A stretch of 64,000 nucleotides of DNA. It comes from Acephala macrosclerotiorum. Its lineage: Eukaryota; Ascomycota; Leotiomycetes; Helotiales; Mollisiaceae. Shown in pieces: positions 1 through 11,053 of this stretch. Location of the stretch: positions 1 through 64,000 of the forward strand of contig MU119394.1 of assembly GCA_014904845.1 (NCBI GenBank), read 5' to 3'. The notes beneath the pieces are model-generated. The model saw nothing but the letters and a program-made list of their open reading frames with translations, was not told the origin of the DNA and ran no database searches. The position numbers were made by a program, and so were the translations under genes. Each line of letters starts with the position of its first letter. Positions within the stretch are counted from its first letter, which is position 1.

Positions 1-25
1 TCTCTCCATCTCTCCATCTCTCCAT

Positions 26-78
<53 letters not shown>
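1..78. repeat. CT-rich microsatellite
   Basis: Pure pyrimidine run on the + strand: a few TCTCCATC units followed by (TC)n. It is a simple-sequence repeat and nothing in it is coding. Confidence 0.95.
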
Positions 79-85
<7 letters not shown>

Positions 86-345
86 TTACAAACCCAAAAA
101 TCGATAATATTTAAGAATTGGAGCGTTCTAGAATAGAAGTAATCAATAATTATTTGTTTTAAAGGTACAACATTTTATATAGCATTATCTACTTAAATTT
201 ATTTATTAGTTGTAAATAAATATTAATAATTAAACGATAATTTATCTCTTATTAATAAATAAATTATCTACTTAAAAGCGTTAAATAATCTATTATTAAT
301 TGATAAAAGTATTTATCTTTTGCTAATAAATATTGATACGTTGGC
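79..345. other. AT-rich island, probably a RIP-mutated repeat relic
   Basis: Strongly AT-rich stretch with no open frame of note. The segment from about 120 (a TTCTAGAATAGA motif followed by TAAT-rich sequence) resembles the segment near 21813-21900 in the same orientation. The two may be decayed copies of one repeat. RIP origin is an inference from composition. Confidence 0.6.
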
Positions 346-510
346 TCCGTAGAGCTATCAGCCCGATCCCTCTTCTTCTGTGGACAAGAAGCCATCGACG
401 GTAAGATCATAAAGCAATACCTGAATCGCGGCAATTCGACAAATTTTGGGAGGTGTCTACAATATAAACAAGGAGGATCGATACTTAGTGTAAAAGAGAC
501 CAAGCGCGAT

Positions 511-1056
511 TTGGGGCATCTTATATTTCGATTTGGCAATTTCGGGTGCGCAGATGCGAGGGATGGGATCTTTGCTCTTCTCAGCATAGCAGAGAAAGAA
601 ACAGCTACCTGGCTTCCAATGAACACCAAACTAACAGCACTGCAATCTCTCACCTTTCACATGAGCGGTCGTTTTTTTGGGGGGTATTACTCAAATCATG
701 ATATTGTTGCGGATTATACGCTCTCGCCATTTGAGCTGTACCTTCGGGTTATGAGAAAGTGTGGGCACGAAAATGCGGAATTCGTAAGGAATATGTTAAG
801 ATTCCTGGGAGATTTCGTCATTCCTTTCGATACTTCAGGTTGTGAGCCAGAAGAGCAGAATAATTCGCCTCCAGATGAAAGGACCTATTGGGCATACTCC
901 GCGAATCCAATATCTACTTCGAACCGCTCTTTCGGCTCCGACCCACGTCTAGACCACCTAGATTATAACGCTTATAACGCGCTCCCTCCCAAGAAAAAGT
1001 TAGCCAGTACCCAATTCCTAGCTCGTGTGCGTAGCTTAAATTGGGAGAAATTTTGA
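511..1056 (+). pseudogene. HET-domain protein relic (C-terminal part)
   Basis: The frame has no ATG near its 5' end. It contains a DARDGIFALLSIA stretch followed by DYTLSPFELYLRVM, the paired motifs that normally follow the HET domain in fungal heterokaryon-incompatibility proteins (ARDRIFALLGL, then DYS-x-S-x-EL(Y/F)). The HET core itself is absent upstream, where the sequence turns AT-rich. Beyond the TGA at the end, the same frame continues with protein-like sequence but with further stops (TGA, TAG). I read it as a 5'-truncated, decayed HET gene. A role in allorecognition is known for the family but not expected from this copy. Confidence 0.5.
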
Positions 1057-1476
1057 TTCTTGGTCCGCGAATTACAATACCCTGCAATGTGACACAGCGG
1101 TATGTTCTAGTTTGTGTCTGATGCCGTTGAGCAGTCTGGAGGGTTCGCTAATGAGAGTTGTTGAATGGGCTCTGGGGACATTGGGGGAGGAGATGGATGT
1201 GAGGTTGGAGGAGGCTATTGCGAGGACGGCCGGGAAGGATCAGAAACGTTGGCAAGGGATTCGATTTCAAAGTCCAGGAATACAAAATCTTGGGGGCTCT
1301 GACTTTTTTCACGGGCGTGAAAAGCGGGATTAGAAGATAATAGTTTGTCTTTGAGTGTTCATTTTGTGTTTGGATTGTTTAGTACTGACAAAAGTTATAA
1401 GGTAAGAGGCTCTGGCTCAATGATCTCCTCCTTTCAATCGCAGAACTACTTATACCATATCTCTCGCATGCCGTTC

Positions 1477-2271
1477 CTAACGGGAAGCCAGATAATTCTC
1501 TTCCTCCGTAAATTCAGAAACTCTCAAGCTATCCAGCATCATCAATCTCTCGAGTATAGGTTCATACTCCTCTATAAGCGCATTAACGTACTCTTCTCTC
1601 GCAATCAACGCCATCACCAAATTTTCGAGACAACGAATCCCAATCGATATCTTAGATCTTTTTGAAACGTTGATCTGTCTGCAGGTCGAAATTGCATCCA
1701 CTTTGCGATTGACCTCCTTGAGCCTCTGCAAAAACTGCTCATCAGTCGTAACGATCAACTTCAATTCCTCAAGAGCTAATTCTTTGATACCACCACAGAG
1801 TTTGAATGCGTTAACCATCTCCCCAGTCTGGGCTGGACATTTAAAGTCCATTCATTCTTCGGTCCATTCAATCTGGAGGGCTTTGATACCAGATATAATA
1901 GCGGGTCTGCTCTTCAGAAAGTGGCAGAATATCGTACTATCTCCACAGTTAGCAACTCTAATTGACGTTCTCTTCTAGAATATCTCGGCAATATCTGCAC
2001 GCAGCGCGGTGCTCACATTGCAGAATTTCCTCAACCAGTTAATGTAGAGCCTATCGAGATGGGAGTCATATCGGTTGGTGGGACCATACCTTTCTGCCAT
2101 GCAACAAAAATTAAATTCAAATCTCTCGAGCTGGTAGCCGAAAGATTGGAAACTGCGGCACTCTCTCGGAGACATATCATAGGTTGATGGAGGATGCGTA
2201 GCATGGGTTGCTAAAGGCTGTCTTGTTTCGTATGTCCAATTAACGAGATATTCCTCTAGTATAGCATCATT
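1477..2271 (-). pseudogene. Degenerate gene of unknown family, two internal nonsense codons
   Basis: On the minus strand one reading frame runs from 2271 to 1477, interrupted only by TAG at 1975-1977 and TGA at 1852-1854. The three segments read smoothly as one helical, Leu/Glu/Lys-rich protein, including an EEYEPILERLMMLDSLR stretch. Its style suggests a fungal F-box or leucine-rich protein, but I do not recognise the family. Both stops can be derived from CAG and CGA (or TGG) by C-to-T transitions, so RIP is a reasonable explanation. A further in-frame TGA lies at 2272-2274. Confidence 0.5.
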
Positions 2272-2384
2272 TCATCGTATGAGCTGAGTGTGTCCTGAAG
2301 GTCAAAGGGCGGATCGCTCACGTGCTTTCAGTTCGAGGTTATGCCAGGGCGTAACAACGGAAGAAATACAAAAGCCGCGACGGG

Positions 2385-2586
2385 ACATTCCCCTTGGAAG
2401 AGGGCCAGGGCCACGCCATTTTACACGAAGAATCTCCCTTAAGAGATTAAAGGATATATTTTTAGGGGGGTCCTGTTTGTGTTCTCTGGGAGCTGACTTT
2501 GTCCTCTTGAATATAGTCGTGTAGAGTTGACAAATTTTGCAGAGTAGAACCGAATAGTAAATAGATTATGATTAGCACCAGCCAAG
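2385..2586. repeat. Diverged dispersed repeat, copy A
   Basis: About 200 bp that aligns in the same orientation with 6970-7168. Shared landmarks are GAGATTAA, TATTTTTAGG, a run around TAGTCGTGTAGAGTTGACAA, and ATGATT near the end. Many differences between copies are C/T or G/A. No coding capacity. Probably a fragment of a transposable element. Confidence 0.7.
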
Positions 2587-2881
2587 TCAAGCAATCAGCA
2601 TGTCTTCTGTGACCAGACTGTCATCGGTTAAGGCTTCTCCGTCCATAGCCCCATGAATATAGCATAACCCCCCCCCCAAAAAAGTACATATCCACCTGGT
2701 TCTGCAAGGGTCGAACTATCATGGGAAGCTCAAAGCCGTGAATGATGCAAATCAGGTCACCGATTTGGGTCTCAAGGGGGAGCCAGCACATTAGAGGCAG
2801 CGGTTTTGTAGGCTCGAAGATGATATTGACACGGAATTGGGGGGCGCGTTCTTTATATTCTGGGTGTCTTTGATGGCACAA
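2587..2881 (-). pseudogene. HET-type C-terminal relic with homopolymer frameshift
   Basis: The frame opening at 2881 (no ATG) contains GDLICIIHGFELPMIVRP, the closing motif of many HET proteins (compare GDQICVIPGLSKPLVLRP in the neighbouring gene). That frame is lost at a run of ten C on the + strand (2668-2677). After it, the family's next motif continues in a shifted frame as CYIHGAMDGEALTDD and ends at a TGA (2587-2589). The break is thus a frameshift in a G10 tract: a real mutation or a sequencing slip. No HET core is found upstream, so this is a 3' fragment in any case. Confidence 0.65.
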
Positions 2882-2889
2882 CCGAATTT

Positions 2890-3510
2890 TTGGTCCGAAA
2901 TTAAGTTCACCAGACGTCCATAATGAAGGTGTTGGTGTTCACTGTATCAGCTCGAGAGAAGAGCCATTAAGTCGCCCGGTTTCAAATTTGACCGCTCGAA
3001 GTCCAAGGAAAGATCGCAGAGGAATGCCGCTCGGAGACTTCATAAGAAACTTCCACAGCTTCGTCCGTCTCCTGCTGTACTATTTTAAGAGATTATTTAG
3101 CGTAGTTGAGTTCAAACTTCATTCAGAGCACCCAGTATTCGCCTGGTAATCTTGCATCCACTACTCCCTCCCCGCAACGCCTATCAACCTTTGATCCGCT
3201 ACTTTCTCCGGCTCCGCTAGAGCCTACACTAAAACCTCGGTATTCACCACCACGACCCCTAAAATTGTTGAAAAGGTTTCAGAGGCAAAGAAGCTGGGGG
3301 TCAAAGGCGTTTGGCTTTAGCCGGAGGGTTTTTATGCCGAATTCTGAAGGAAGCTTTGGAGACATGGAGACTTTGGAAAGAGGCGGATTTTTGGGGCGAG
3401 GCAGCGATGGGGAAGAGGTATGGTATGTGCTTGTTGATTGGAAGACGCCGGCAAAGGGAGCGAGCTTGCACAGGCTACTTCTTCTACCATCCAATTGCCC
3501 ATCTCATCTT
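2890..3510. other. Intergenic, nothing firm
   Basis: A 160-codon + strand frame (3106-3588) starts at TTG, overlaps the 3' end of the HET gene and shows no recognisable domain. I treat it as a chance opening. Pro-rich composition at its start leaves a small possibility of a real exon. Confidence 0.4.
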
Positions 3511-3515
3511 CTGGC

Positions 3516-6108
3516 TTACTCTAAAAATAAATCTACCAGTTCATGTGGACGAGTGAGTGCTTCACCTGTCATCAGACCATGCACATAGCAATCCCCAACA
3601 AATTCCCAAGTGTCCGCAAAATCTCCCTGCGCACAACGTTTGAGCGGACGTAGCACCAACGGTTTCGACAGCCCTGGAATAACACAAATCTGATCTCCGC
3701 GCCTCGTTCGGGGAGGCAATGTAGCCATGAGACCATTAGTTGTGATAGCAAATCTGCCTTTATTGTATGTTTGATCCATCAAGAGATTGAAGATGCTCGC
3801 GTTATCATTAGGTGGGCAGTTATCTTGGATTTTTGGAAGCCAGTCGCACCAAGCGTCGTAAAGGACAGCAACATCAGCAGGCGCAGGAAACCCATCCTCG
3901 ACGGAAGAGCGCTCTCTGAGGATATGTCTCGTCACATCTACCATAATCCTGTCCCCTACCTGTTGATTAAAATTTTCGAGTTAGATTATCTGTTTGGTAT
4001 ATGTTGAGAGCAAAAGTACATCTGACTCTGGAGCCGTAGCTCTTGAGATGAGAGAAAGAGAAGGTAGTTCTCCAAGAAATTACCCTTACAATTGTGCGCC
4101 AGAGAGCCTCCCTGCGAGATTGGCCAGTCAATGCGTATACCTCGGGCATACCCTTTGTGGTAGCCACAACGCCATCGTGGTATTTCTTGACATCGCGAAA
4201 GAACGCCTTGATGGGCTCCACATCATACTGACCAGAGACGCCCACGAGGTGCAAAGCACAAGTGCTTGGGTAGAGTTCGCTGGTCAGCTCGGATACGCAA
4301 CCGACAATGATACCACGCAATTTCAGAATGCCATTCAGTTGAACTTCATGAGAGAACGATTCCGATCCGCCAGCTCGATAGCGAAAATTTCCGAACAGTT
4401 CGCTCTCATGTTCTATCCAAGCTAAGCCTGGGTTGTCGCGTTTCTGAGACCAGTCTGCCACCCATGATGGAAGCTGTGCCAATCTTGCCCAGTACCCGAC
4501 TCCAGATCTGTTAAAGACGAAATCGGGATCCCGTTTGAGAAGTCCTCTGGAGACATTGAAGAACAGTTCGTGGGAAGACATATTGTAGTTAGGCTTTAAG
4601 CTTTCGAGAAGATCGTCTGTCTGAGGAATGTGCTGTATAATGCTGTACATACCAAAGATCTGGTCGCGGGGATCTTTGGACTCGGCTTGGAGGGTGGTTG
4701 AGAGGACTTCCGTGAGAGACGCAGTCGCTTGGCCGGTAACAATCACCTCGCATTGTGAAATCTTTGCGATCTGAAGCATTCCCAACGAGAGTTTGTAGAA
4801 GTCTACGCCGCTTAAAAGAGCGCAGTGGGTAATGATTTGGTTGAGAGGTCCGTTGCGTACATGTCCGATAATGACACTGGCAAACACGCTCCAGTCGATC
4901 CATATGCCACCACACATGATTTGGACACGCTTTGCTTGAGAAACCTCTTGGATGATCCATATCCGAAACCAGTAGTCATGGATGAGAAGGCGCTCCAAGG
5001 CTCGCCACATTTGGACAGTTCCCAATCGTTCAACCTCTTGCTTGTCCGAGGACCCATAATTGTGGTCTGTGAAAAGTTCCAACCATTTCCATACTCGACT
5101 TTCTCCCGCAGGTGAGTTCTTCTGCCGCTTTAGAGATGTGCTAGAGTTACTCTTGCGATGGAAAGCACCAAGCATAGAGCAAGCGAGCAACGCATCAGAA
5201 AATTTTGGATGCCCGTTTTCCAACCATACCGTGACGATAGCAGCAGAATTATATATCTGTCCCATCATAGTCACTTGTATTGATTTCTCAAGGTCGTCCT
5301 TCTGGTTAATGCAAATGGCGTCGATCCACAAGCAACGTCTACGCCGCGATGCAATCCGGTCCTCTATGACTCTGCGAGCATTTTCAGTGACGAAAAGCCG
5401 TAATCCATCAACGATAATTGCTTGATCGGTTTCTTGATCGTCCCAGGTGTATGAGATAGCTTCATATTTGGGTGCATCTTGTAACGGCACATTAATGAGT
5501 GTATAGATAGCTGGTGTAAAACGTGAGGGCCTGTCGACAAATAACAATCTGATCTCGCCTCGACTGTTATCGAGTGGTATGAACTGATAGTCATTTATAT
5601 GCTGGAGTCTCGTGTCTGTTCCAATCGATGCTGGCGGTGCAGGGAAGAAGAGGCGTACTTTAGAAAGGGTCGATGTCGCTGTGTCCAAGGCAAGTACTAC
5701 AAGACTGTTCCAGGCCGTCATGCGTTCTTCTGAGTTAAGTGAAATCAAAAACTCCAGATGAGAGATGATAGGATACCCTCTCCAAAGTGCGTCTCGCAAC
5801 TCAGAAATCCAAACACTGCGAGAAACTCGTATTGCAATGTGAGTGCTTGTGACGAAAATAAGAATATGCCACAAAGTTCGTGGCCTCGTAACATACAGAG
5901 TGGCCCAAGACAATATCGATAGAGGACCACCAACAATATAGAGCGTATAACCAAGCAGGAAGCTATATATTATTTGTCCAATGACAGAAAACACAAAGTT
6001 GAGCTCCTCCATGGGCAGAAGATACTGTGAAGGACCATCTCGGTGTCTCAGGAGCAGAAATGTCGCTTGAATAGCGTCGGAGGAACAGAGAAGAAAGTGT
6101 GTCAACAT
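3516..6108 (-). CDS. HET-domain protein with N-terminal membrane segments
   Basis: Gene model complement(3516..3955, 4020..6108), about 842 aa. The intron 3956-4019 has donor GTACTT, branch CTAAC and acceptor TAG, and keeps frame. Hydrophobic segments at about residues 35-75 and 85-110 suggest membrane anchoring. The HET domain (PF06985) follows at about 225-360, with YEAISYTWDD, CLWIDAICINQ and an MGQIYNSAA motif. The second exon carries the family's closing motif GDQICVIPGLSKPLVLRP and then YVHGLMTGEAL. HET proteins act in heterokaryon incompatibility and regulated cell death. The first in-frame ATG is 6108. The frame is open upstream to a GTG only, while an ATG at 6281 in another frame could join it through an unrecognised intron, so the N-terminus is uncertain. 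No internal stop is seen. Confidence 0.85.
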
Positions 6109-6281
6109 GCTCCATCTCGTCGAGGTAGTCGTAATACCGAAAATTCGGAGCAGGTTTGTGATGCAAAATCCCACAACTTTGGAGATGAGTAAACAGTGAT
6201 CGGAGACATCAGGCCAAGAACAGTGGCGACGAAGCTGCTGGATTGAGTGACACCATCACTTCCTGCTTCTGGAGATGACAT

Positions 6282-8842
6282 GTTCCCCTTGCGAACAGGA
6301 TGTCTAGGTGGGAGCCCAAGAAGCCAGTTGGGGTATGCCCAAAATAGCTGTCAAGGCTTTTTGGGATGTCTTTAAGAAGCTGGATTCAAGATGCCTTGTA
6401 GTAAGACCGAGTAGTGAAAGCGTTGGCTGTTGGCTTTGGTCACTGCATTCGAGGTCCGATCGAAAGAAAATCTTCAATTGATGTCGTACGATCGGTCAGC
6501 TTCAGCCGCAGCCAGGGTGGGCACGCAAAACCCGCCCCCTGTCAATGGGATAGTATACCCTTGTCAGTACACTGTCACTTCACACAGTCGTCGCGCTAAG
6601 CAGAACCAGGCGAAATTTTGCCAAGACTCGCTTGATCACCAGCAAACTTTCGTTCTAAGAAGCATAACAAGTAAATGTAGTCATGTGATTTAGTCCCGTG
6701 ACGATCCTTCACACAACACTTATCCTATTCTGACTCTTTTTCTCAAGGTCTTTAAAAGAACTACTTCGGGTCCTTGTATTAAGGCATCTTTATAGAACAA
6801 TGACACGTGCAAGAAAACGCAAGTAAGGGAGGGAAGAAAGGAAGAAGACAAATTCCCAATACGAAATTAAATAAACAAGGAACGGAGGAGATAAAAAGTA
6901 ATCAAGTAGTCTAGTCAAAAAAAGGATTAAAGACTAGAAAACAGAATTAGTATAAGAGCTGTACAGTGGGGGTATTCTCCTTAGACAACGACCAAAGCCA
7001 TGCCATAGTGCAAGAGAAATGCGCCTTGAGAGATTAATGATTTATTTTTAGGTGGGAGAGTCCCGTTTGGGATCCCTAGGAGCCAAATTAGTCTCCCTGA
7101 ACATAGTTGTGTATAGTCGACAACTTTCGCACAGCAGAATGGTAAGTAAATCATGATTGGCCACTAGAAAGGAGAGCAGGAACGTGACTGAGCAACCTGA
7201 GCAGAGGGTGAGGCGAGGGTGAGTAGCGCCTGAGCAGAGCGGCGATACTGACTAACCGCGTTAGAAGAGAATTCAAAGAATTGTCGTCTGAGATTACCAC
7301 AATAACTTTACGTGGGGTAGGGTTCATGTTGATCTCCTCCTAGAGTACGAATACGAATTTCAAAACAAAGTATCATGCCACTGGCAAACGTCAAATATCT
7401 CATGTTCGGATTAAAGGTTTCCGAACATTCGATTTCGTTCCGCAGAATCCCATTTGCTGCTCCCAGCGCATCGATTCCCTAAGCAAACAAACGGAGAGGG
7501 CCTTTTCGGAATATCTCGCCGCCTAACGTAGCATATGCCTGCCTGGAGTGAACTTCTCCTCGATCTTTTGTGGATCACTCCACATTCAACTAGTTTAAGG
7601 ATATCTTTGACATCAGTGGTAATTTCAACAATTCCGCAAAATGCCCCCCTTGTCGCCTTAAACTTCGGCTGTTTAGCAAAAGCCCTTACCCTTAAGATTT
7701 TAGGAATCTCCACGCAATGAGTGACAAAACGACACACAAAAGAATGAAGTCACAATCCATTGTCTAAAAAGTGAAGAGAGTTAGGGACCGAGTCTCTTCT
7801 GAAACGGAGTGAAGATTTGGCACTTGGCTTGTTTTCATACCCCTTGAATGATAACTGAATCGACTGCACTCAATTCTCCAAAGCTTAACGAGCCACCTTC
7901 TTTAAATTCCGCGGCAAATTCTACCATTTCATTATCAAGCTCATCAGCCTAGCCTTAGCAGACGGCTAGACAATACCCTAATTTGCCTTTGTGTCCTTTA
8001 ATCGATGTGTTGTAATTCATATTACAAAGACCCAAGTACATCACGCTGTTGCCTGCTGACCTGGTCTTGCCAAGTTTCAATATTTCAAGCTAACAAAAGT
8101 AGCTTCATTTGCAGAGACATTAGGTCGACGAAGCGGTCCTTAGCTGGGATTGTCAAAAATACCATCACCGAGAAACATGAATGATTGTTGGAGTTTTGTT
8201 CTAAAAGAGCAATCCTAGATGAACCTTGACCACTTCCTGCATTGAACAATAAGAGTAGTCATTCACTAGAGCAATCGACAAAAGCGGGCTACCCACGTAA
8301 ATTAATACAAACCCCCGTTTCAGTCACAAAGCACTTTCAGGTAGCTTCAACCTGTCTTAATGTTCGTTCGGAGGTATAGTTGTTATTCATTCTGGACACA
8401 GCATTCTTTTCCAAGTTTCCCTCGCGAGTTTCTATAAGGTAATACACCAAGAGAAACAAGATAAAAGCTCAGCTAAAGGTAAAGTCGGGAATAGCTTCAA
8501 AATTCTCCCACAGCGCGATTCGCTTCTAAACAACACAAAATGATTATTTTTTTTTCAAACTTCCCACCTTCCAACACTTTCCGATCTCGCAACTACCCAA
8601 TTCTTTCAACCTTCCAAATCTTCAAGTATGCGTGCGCAAAATACAACGCGCAAGACTCTATACACTCCCCATACACTCAAAGACACCTCCTCAATCAATT
8701 CATTATGCACCCCACCCCCCCTCTCATCGGCCTTGGTAGCGCTCTCTGCCCTGGCTTCAACTACGCCTTCTTTGGTATCTTTTTCTCTGTCGCTCCCCAT
8801 CTCGCCCCCCTTGCTGTCTATTTGCGAGCTTATGAAATAAAT
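6282..8842. other. Long gene-poor stretch
   Basis: Apart from repeat copy B (6970-7168) I see no supportable gene. A 108-codon minus frame at 7411-7737 starts without ATG and has no recognisable motif. A polypurine stretch lies near 6820-6860. The last 300 bp are CT-rich and probably form the promoter and 5' region of the gene at 8843. Confidence 0.5.
6970..7168. repeat. Diverged dispersed repeat, copy B
   Basis: Same-orientation partner of 2385-2586. Compared with copy A it shows mainly transitions; for example CATTCCCCTTGGA in A corresponds to TATTCTCCTTAGA in B. That pattern suits RIP or deamination of an old transposon fragment. No gene inside. Confidence 0.7.
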
Positions 8843-9275
8843 ATGAGATACCTTTGTCGCCGAGACCCCAACGCAGGAAGTTGTCAAGAGATCTATTGCT
8901 CCCAAAGTGGATGGACACTAATCGCTAATAATGGTCCGGCTGGGATTGCTGTTGAGCAATGCGTAAGCTGCTCCTCGTCTGCCCCGTCACCTTCACCTCA
9001 CTTCTTCCGAGCTAAACATCAATCAATATCGCAAAGATGCTAACAAACTTCAGTGTCACAACGACGGACGTCACAATCTTGAGGAAGGTCTAATTAACAA
9101 GCGTGAATTCCAAGCCATCGAAGCCACCAACGCTCTTCTCGACATCCACAAGCGCGACTACGAGGAGGCTCTTGAGGGCGGAATGAGCCGAGGAAACCTT
9201 ACTGCATTAAGAAATGTCCAGACTCAAGAGCTGAAGGAAGCTGAGAAGTGGCAACTCATGGCTCGTTTGGCATAA
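8843..9275 (+). CDS. Small Cys-containing protein, probably secreted; 5' exon unresolved
   Basis: Exons 8843..8962 and 9054..9275 join in phase 0 across an intron with donor GTAAGC and acceptor CAG. They give 113 aa from the in-frame ATG at 8843. The N-terminal half has Cys in CRRDPNAGSCQEIYC and a CC pair exactly at the splice. The C-terminal half is a charged helix ending KWQLMARLA. An upstream ATG at 8628 in another frame leads into LSSALVALSALAS, which looks like a signal peptide. A spliced upstream exon probably supplies secretion, but I find no clean CAG/TAG acceptor to prove it. Family not recognised; the layout resembles small secreted fungal proteins. Confidence 0.6.
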
Positions 9276-9522
9276 AATCGTTGTGAAAGTGGCGGTTTCA
9301 ATGGGATCTGCGTTTCTTTACAACTTCTATATTGTTGATGGTCGACTCTGACAATCTGGGAATACGAAGAATTAGCGTTTCTACTGTTTTGCAACTTGCG
9401 TGGACTTTGGTCACTTGTAAGATAGCCAGAGAAAATGCTAGTTGATTATGAAAGTCCTTTCGACTTCTGTAGTAGTTATATCCGTTCCTTTTGTATGCAA
9501 TACTTTGATATCACAAACATTC

Positions 9523-10495
9523 CTATATCACGAAACCCATCCCTACCATCACTACAAAAGCAAGCATTCCAACCTCGACCCTCGCCTTCATAACACCAAC
9601 AGATAGTTCCGTTGAACTCGGACTCGCCGAAGCACCAGTACCACTCGCACTCGAAGTCGACGTCCCATTCCCCAAATCCACAAACATATTCCTACTCCCC
9701 TCTGTAATCGTTTCCCCGGCACACACAGCAACCTCGTATCCGCCCACCCCGCCTCCCACCAACCCTCCATGTCCCTTACTCGCCCACGCACTAACAAGCA
9801 ACACCCACGGCGTCTCTAGATCTCCATCGTAAATCGTAAAATTATCTTTTCCTGCCTGACTTTCTTCCCAAGAACGCTGAATTCGTCGCGTTCGAATCCC
9901 CAGGATTGCCATACGGACAAGGAGAGACTGAAGGAGCGGAAGAATTAACTGTCAGCCCAGAGCTGCCGCCGTGGAAAAGCCCGTTGCATGCACCGGTGGA
10001 GGAGACGCCGAGGGCGGAGATGGTAGAGAGGACGGTGCCGCATTCGTAGTTTAAGGTTCCGGAATTCACTTGCGCGGAGGAATTTGCTGCGGTGAGGATT
10101 TCGGCGATGCATTTTGAGCCGAGGGTTGCGACGCAGTCGCCAGTGCCATGTATGGACCTTGCTTCGCCTTGGGGGAGAGGTTGAAGCTGGATACGCAGCC
10201 AGGTAGGGAATGTTGGGGTCCTCGAGGTCTTGGATTGGTTTTGAATCTTTTAGCACTTATCCGTCTGTTCAGAGAGAAATCTACAATGTCTTCAGCCCAA
10301 AGCTGGTAGCTATTAAAGTGACATCGTTAGCTTCATCATATTGTGTCCCAACATAAGCTGACCAAGTCCAATTGAAGCTGGATATGAAGAATTGACTTGG
10401 AAGCCAGGCATCGAAATTGAACCGGTCGCATTGAATCCATTAAGAAATGGGGCCAAGCGATTCTGAAGGGAGAAACGTGTCAGTAAAGATTGCTC
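9523..10495 (-). pseudogene. Broken paralog of the Ser/Thr-tailed secreted protein at 11054
   Basis: Pieces in different frames line up with the neighbouring gene: FNATGS and then NWTWSAYVG (frame lost between them near 10395), GTGDCVATLGSKCIAEIL, NYECGTVLSTI, CPYGNPG and DNFTIYDG. The last two are separated by a frameshift at an A-run near 9848. The 3' segment 9523-9840 encodes a Gly/Ser-rich stretch and a hydrophobic tail (MLAFVVMVGMGFVI) typical of a GPI-anchor signal. At least two indels are needed to restore reading, so this is a decayed duplicate unless the assembly has errors. Confidence 0.65.
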
Positions 10496-11053
10496 TTATG
10501 AAAATACATATTTCGGGGGATCCACGTACACATTAATCGGTAGTGTTCATAGCATACGATCCTGAAAGTAGGGACGTAGCTGCTATTAGGAAACTGGTCC
10601 GCTGGGGAGTTATCATGATGAAAGTATAATATGGAGGCCAAACAGGAAGAGAGCAAGAAAAATTCGCTCCAGTAATTTGACCGGGAGATTCAATGACCTT
10701 TAAGTGAAGGAGAGGAGGAATATCAAAAGCTTGCCTGCGCGGCTGGCCTGAGGCTTACTTGATCCTAAGCACTTTATTCGGACGAGACTAATCAAACCAC
10801 AGCCAAGCAGGCACGGCAAAACAAAGCGTCAAAAAGCATGGCATTCATGGAAATGCTCCTTAAGTGGTTGAATTTTACGAGTACAAGGATGCAGCCGATT
10901 AGCGAGGCGGATGAGGCGCAAGCCCCTGAGCCAAGACAACGCCGGCAAGGGGTCAGCACTAGAACGAAAAGAAATGCTGCATCGAAAATAACAGCCGATG
11001 AAGCTATAACAGTAAAGGACTAGAAGATACATGCAAATTGTCGAGTTCGCTTC

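Noticed and set aside
3106..3588. 160-codon + strand frame
   Set aside because: Starts at TTG and overlaps the antisense of the HET gene; no motif.
9885..9905. GTTCGAATCC, resembling a tRNA T-arm
   Set aside because: The flanking bases do not pair into a T-stem and no acceptor or anticodon arm can be placed; it lies in a decayed coding region.
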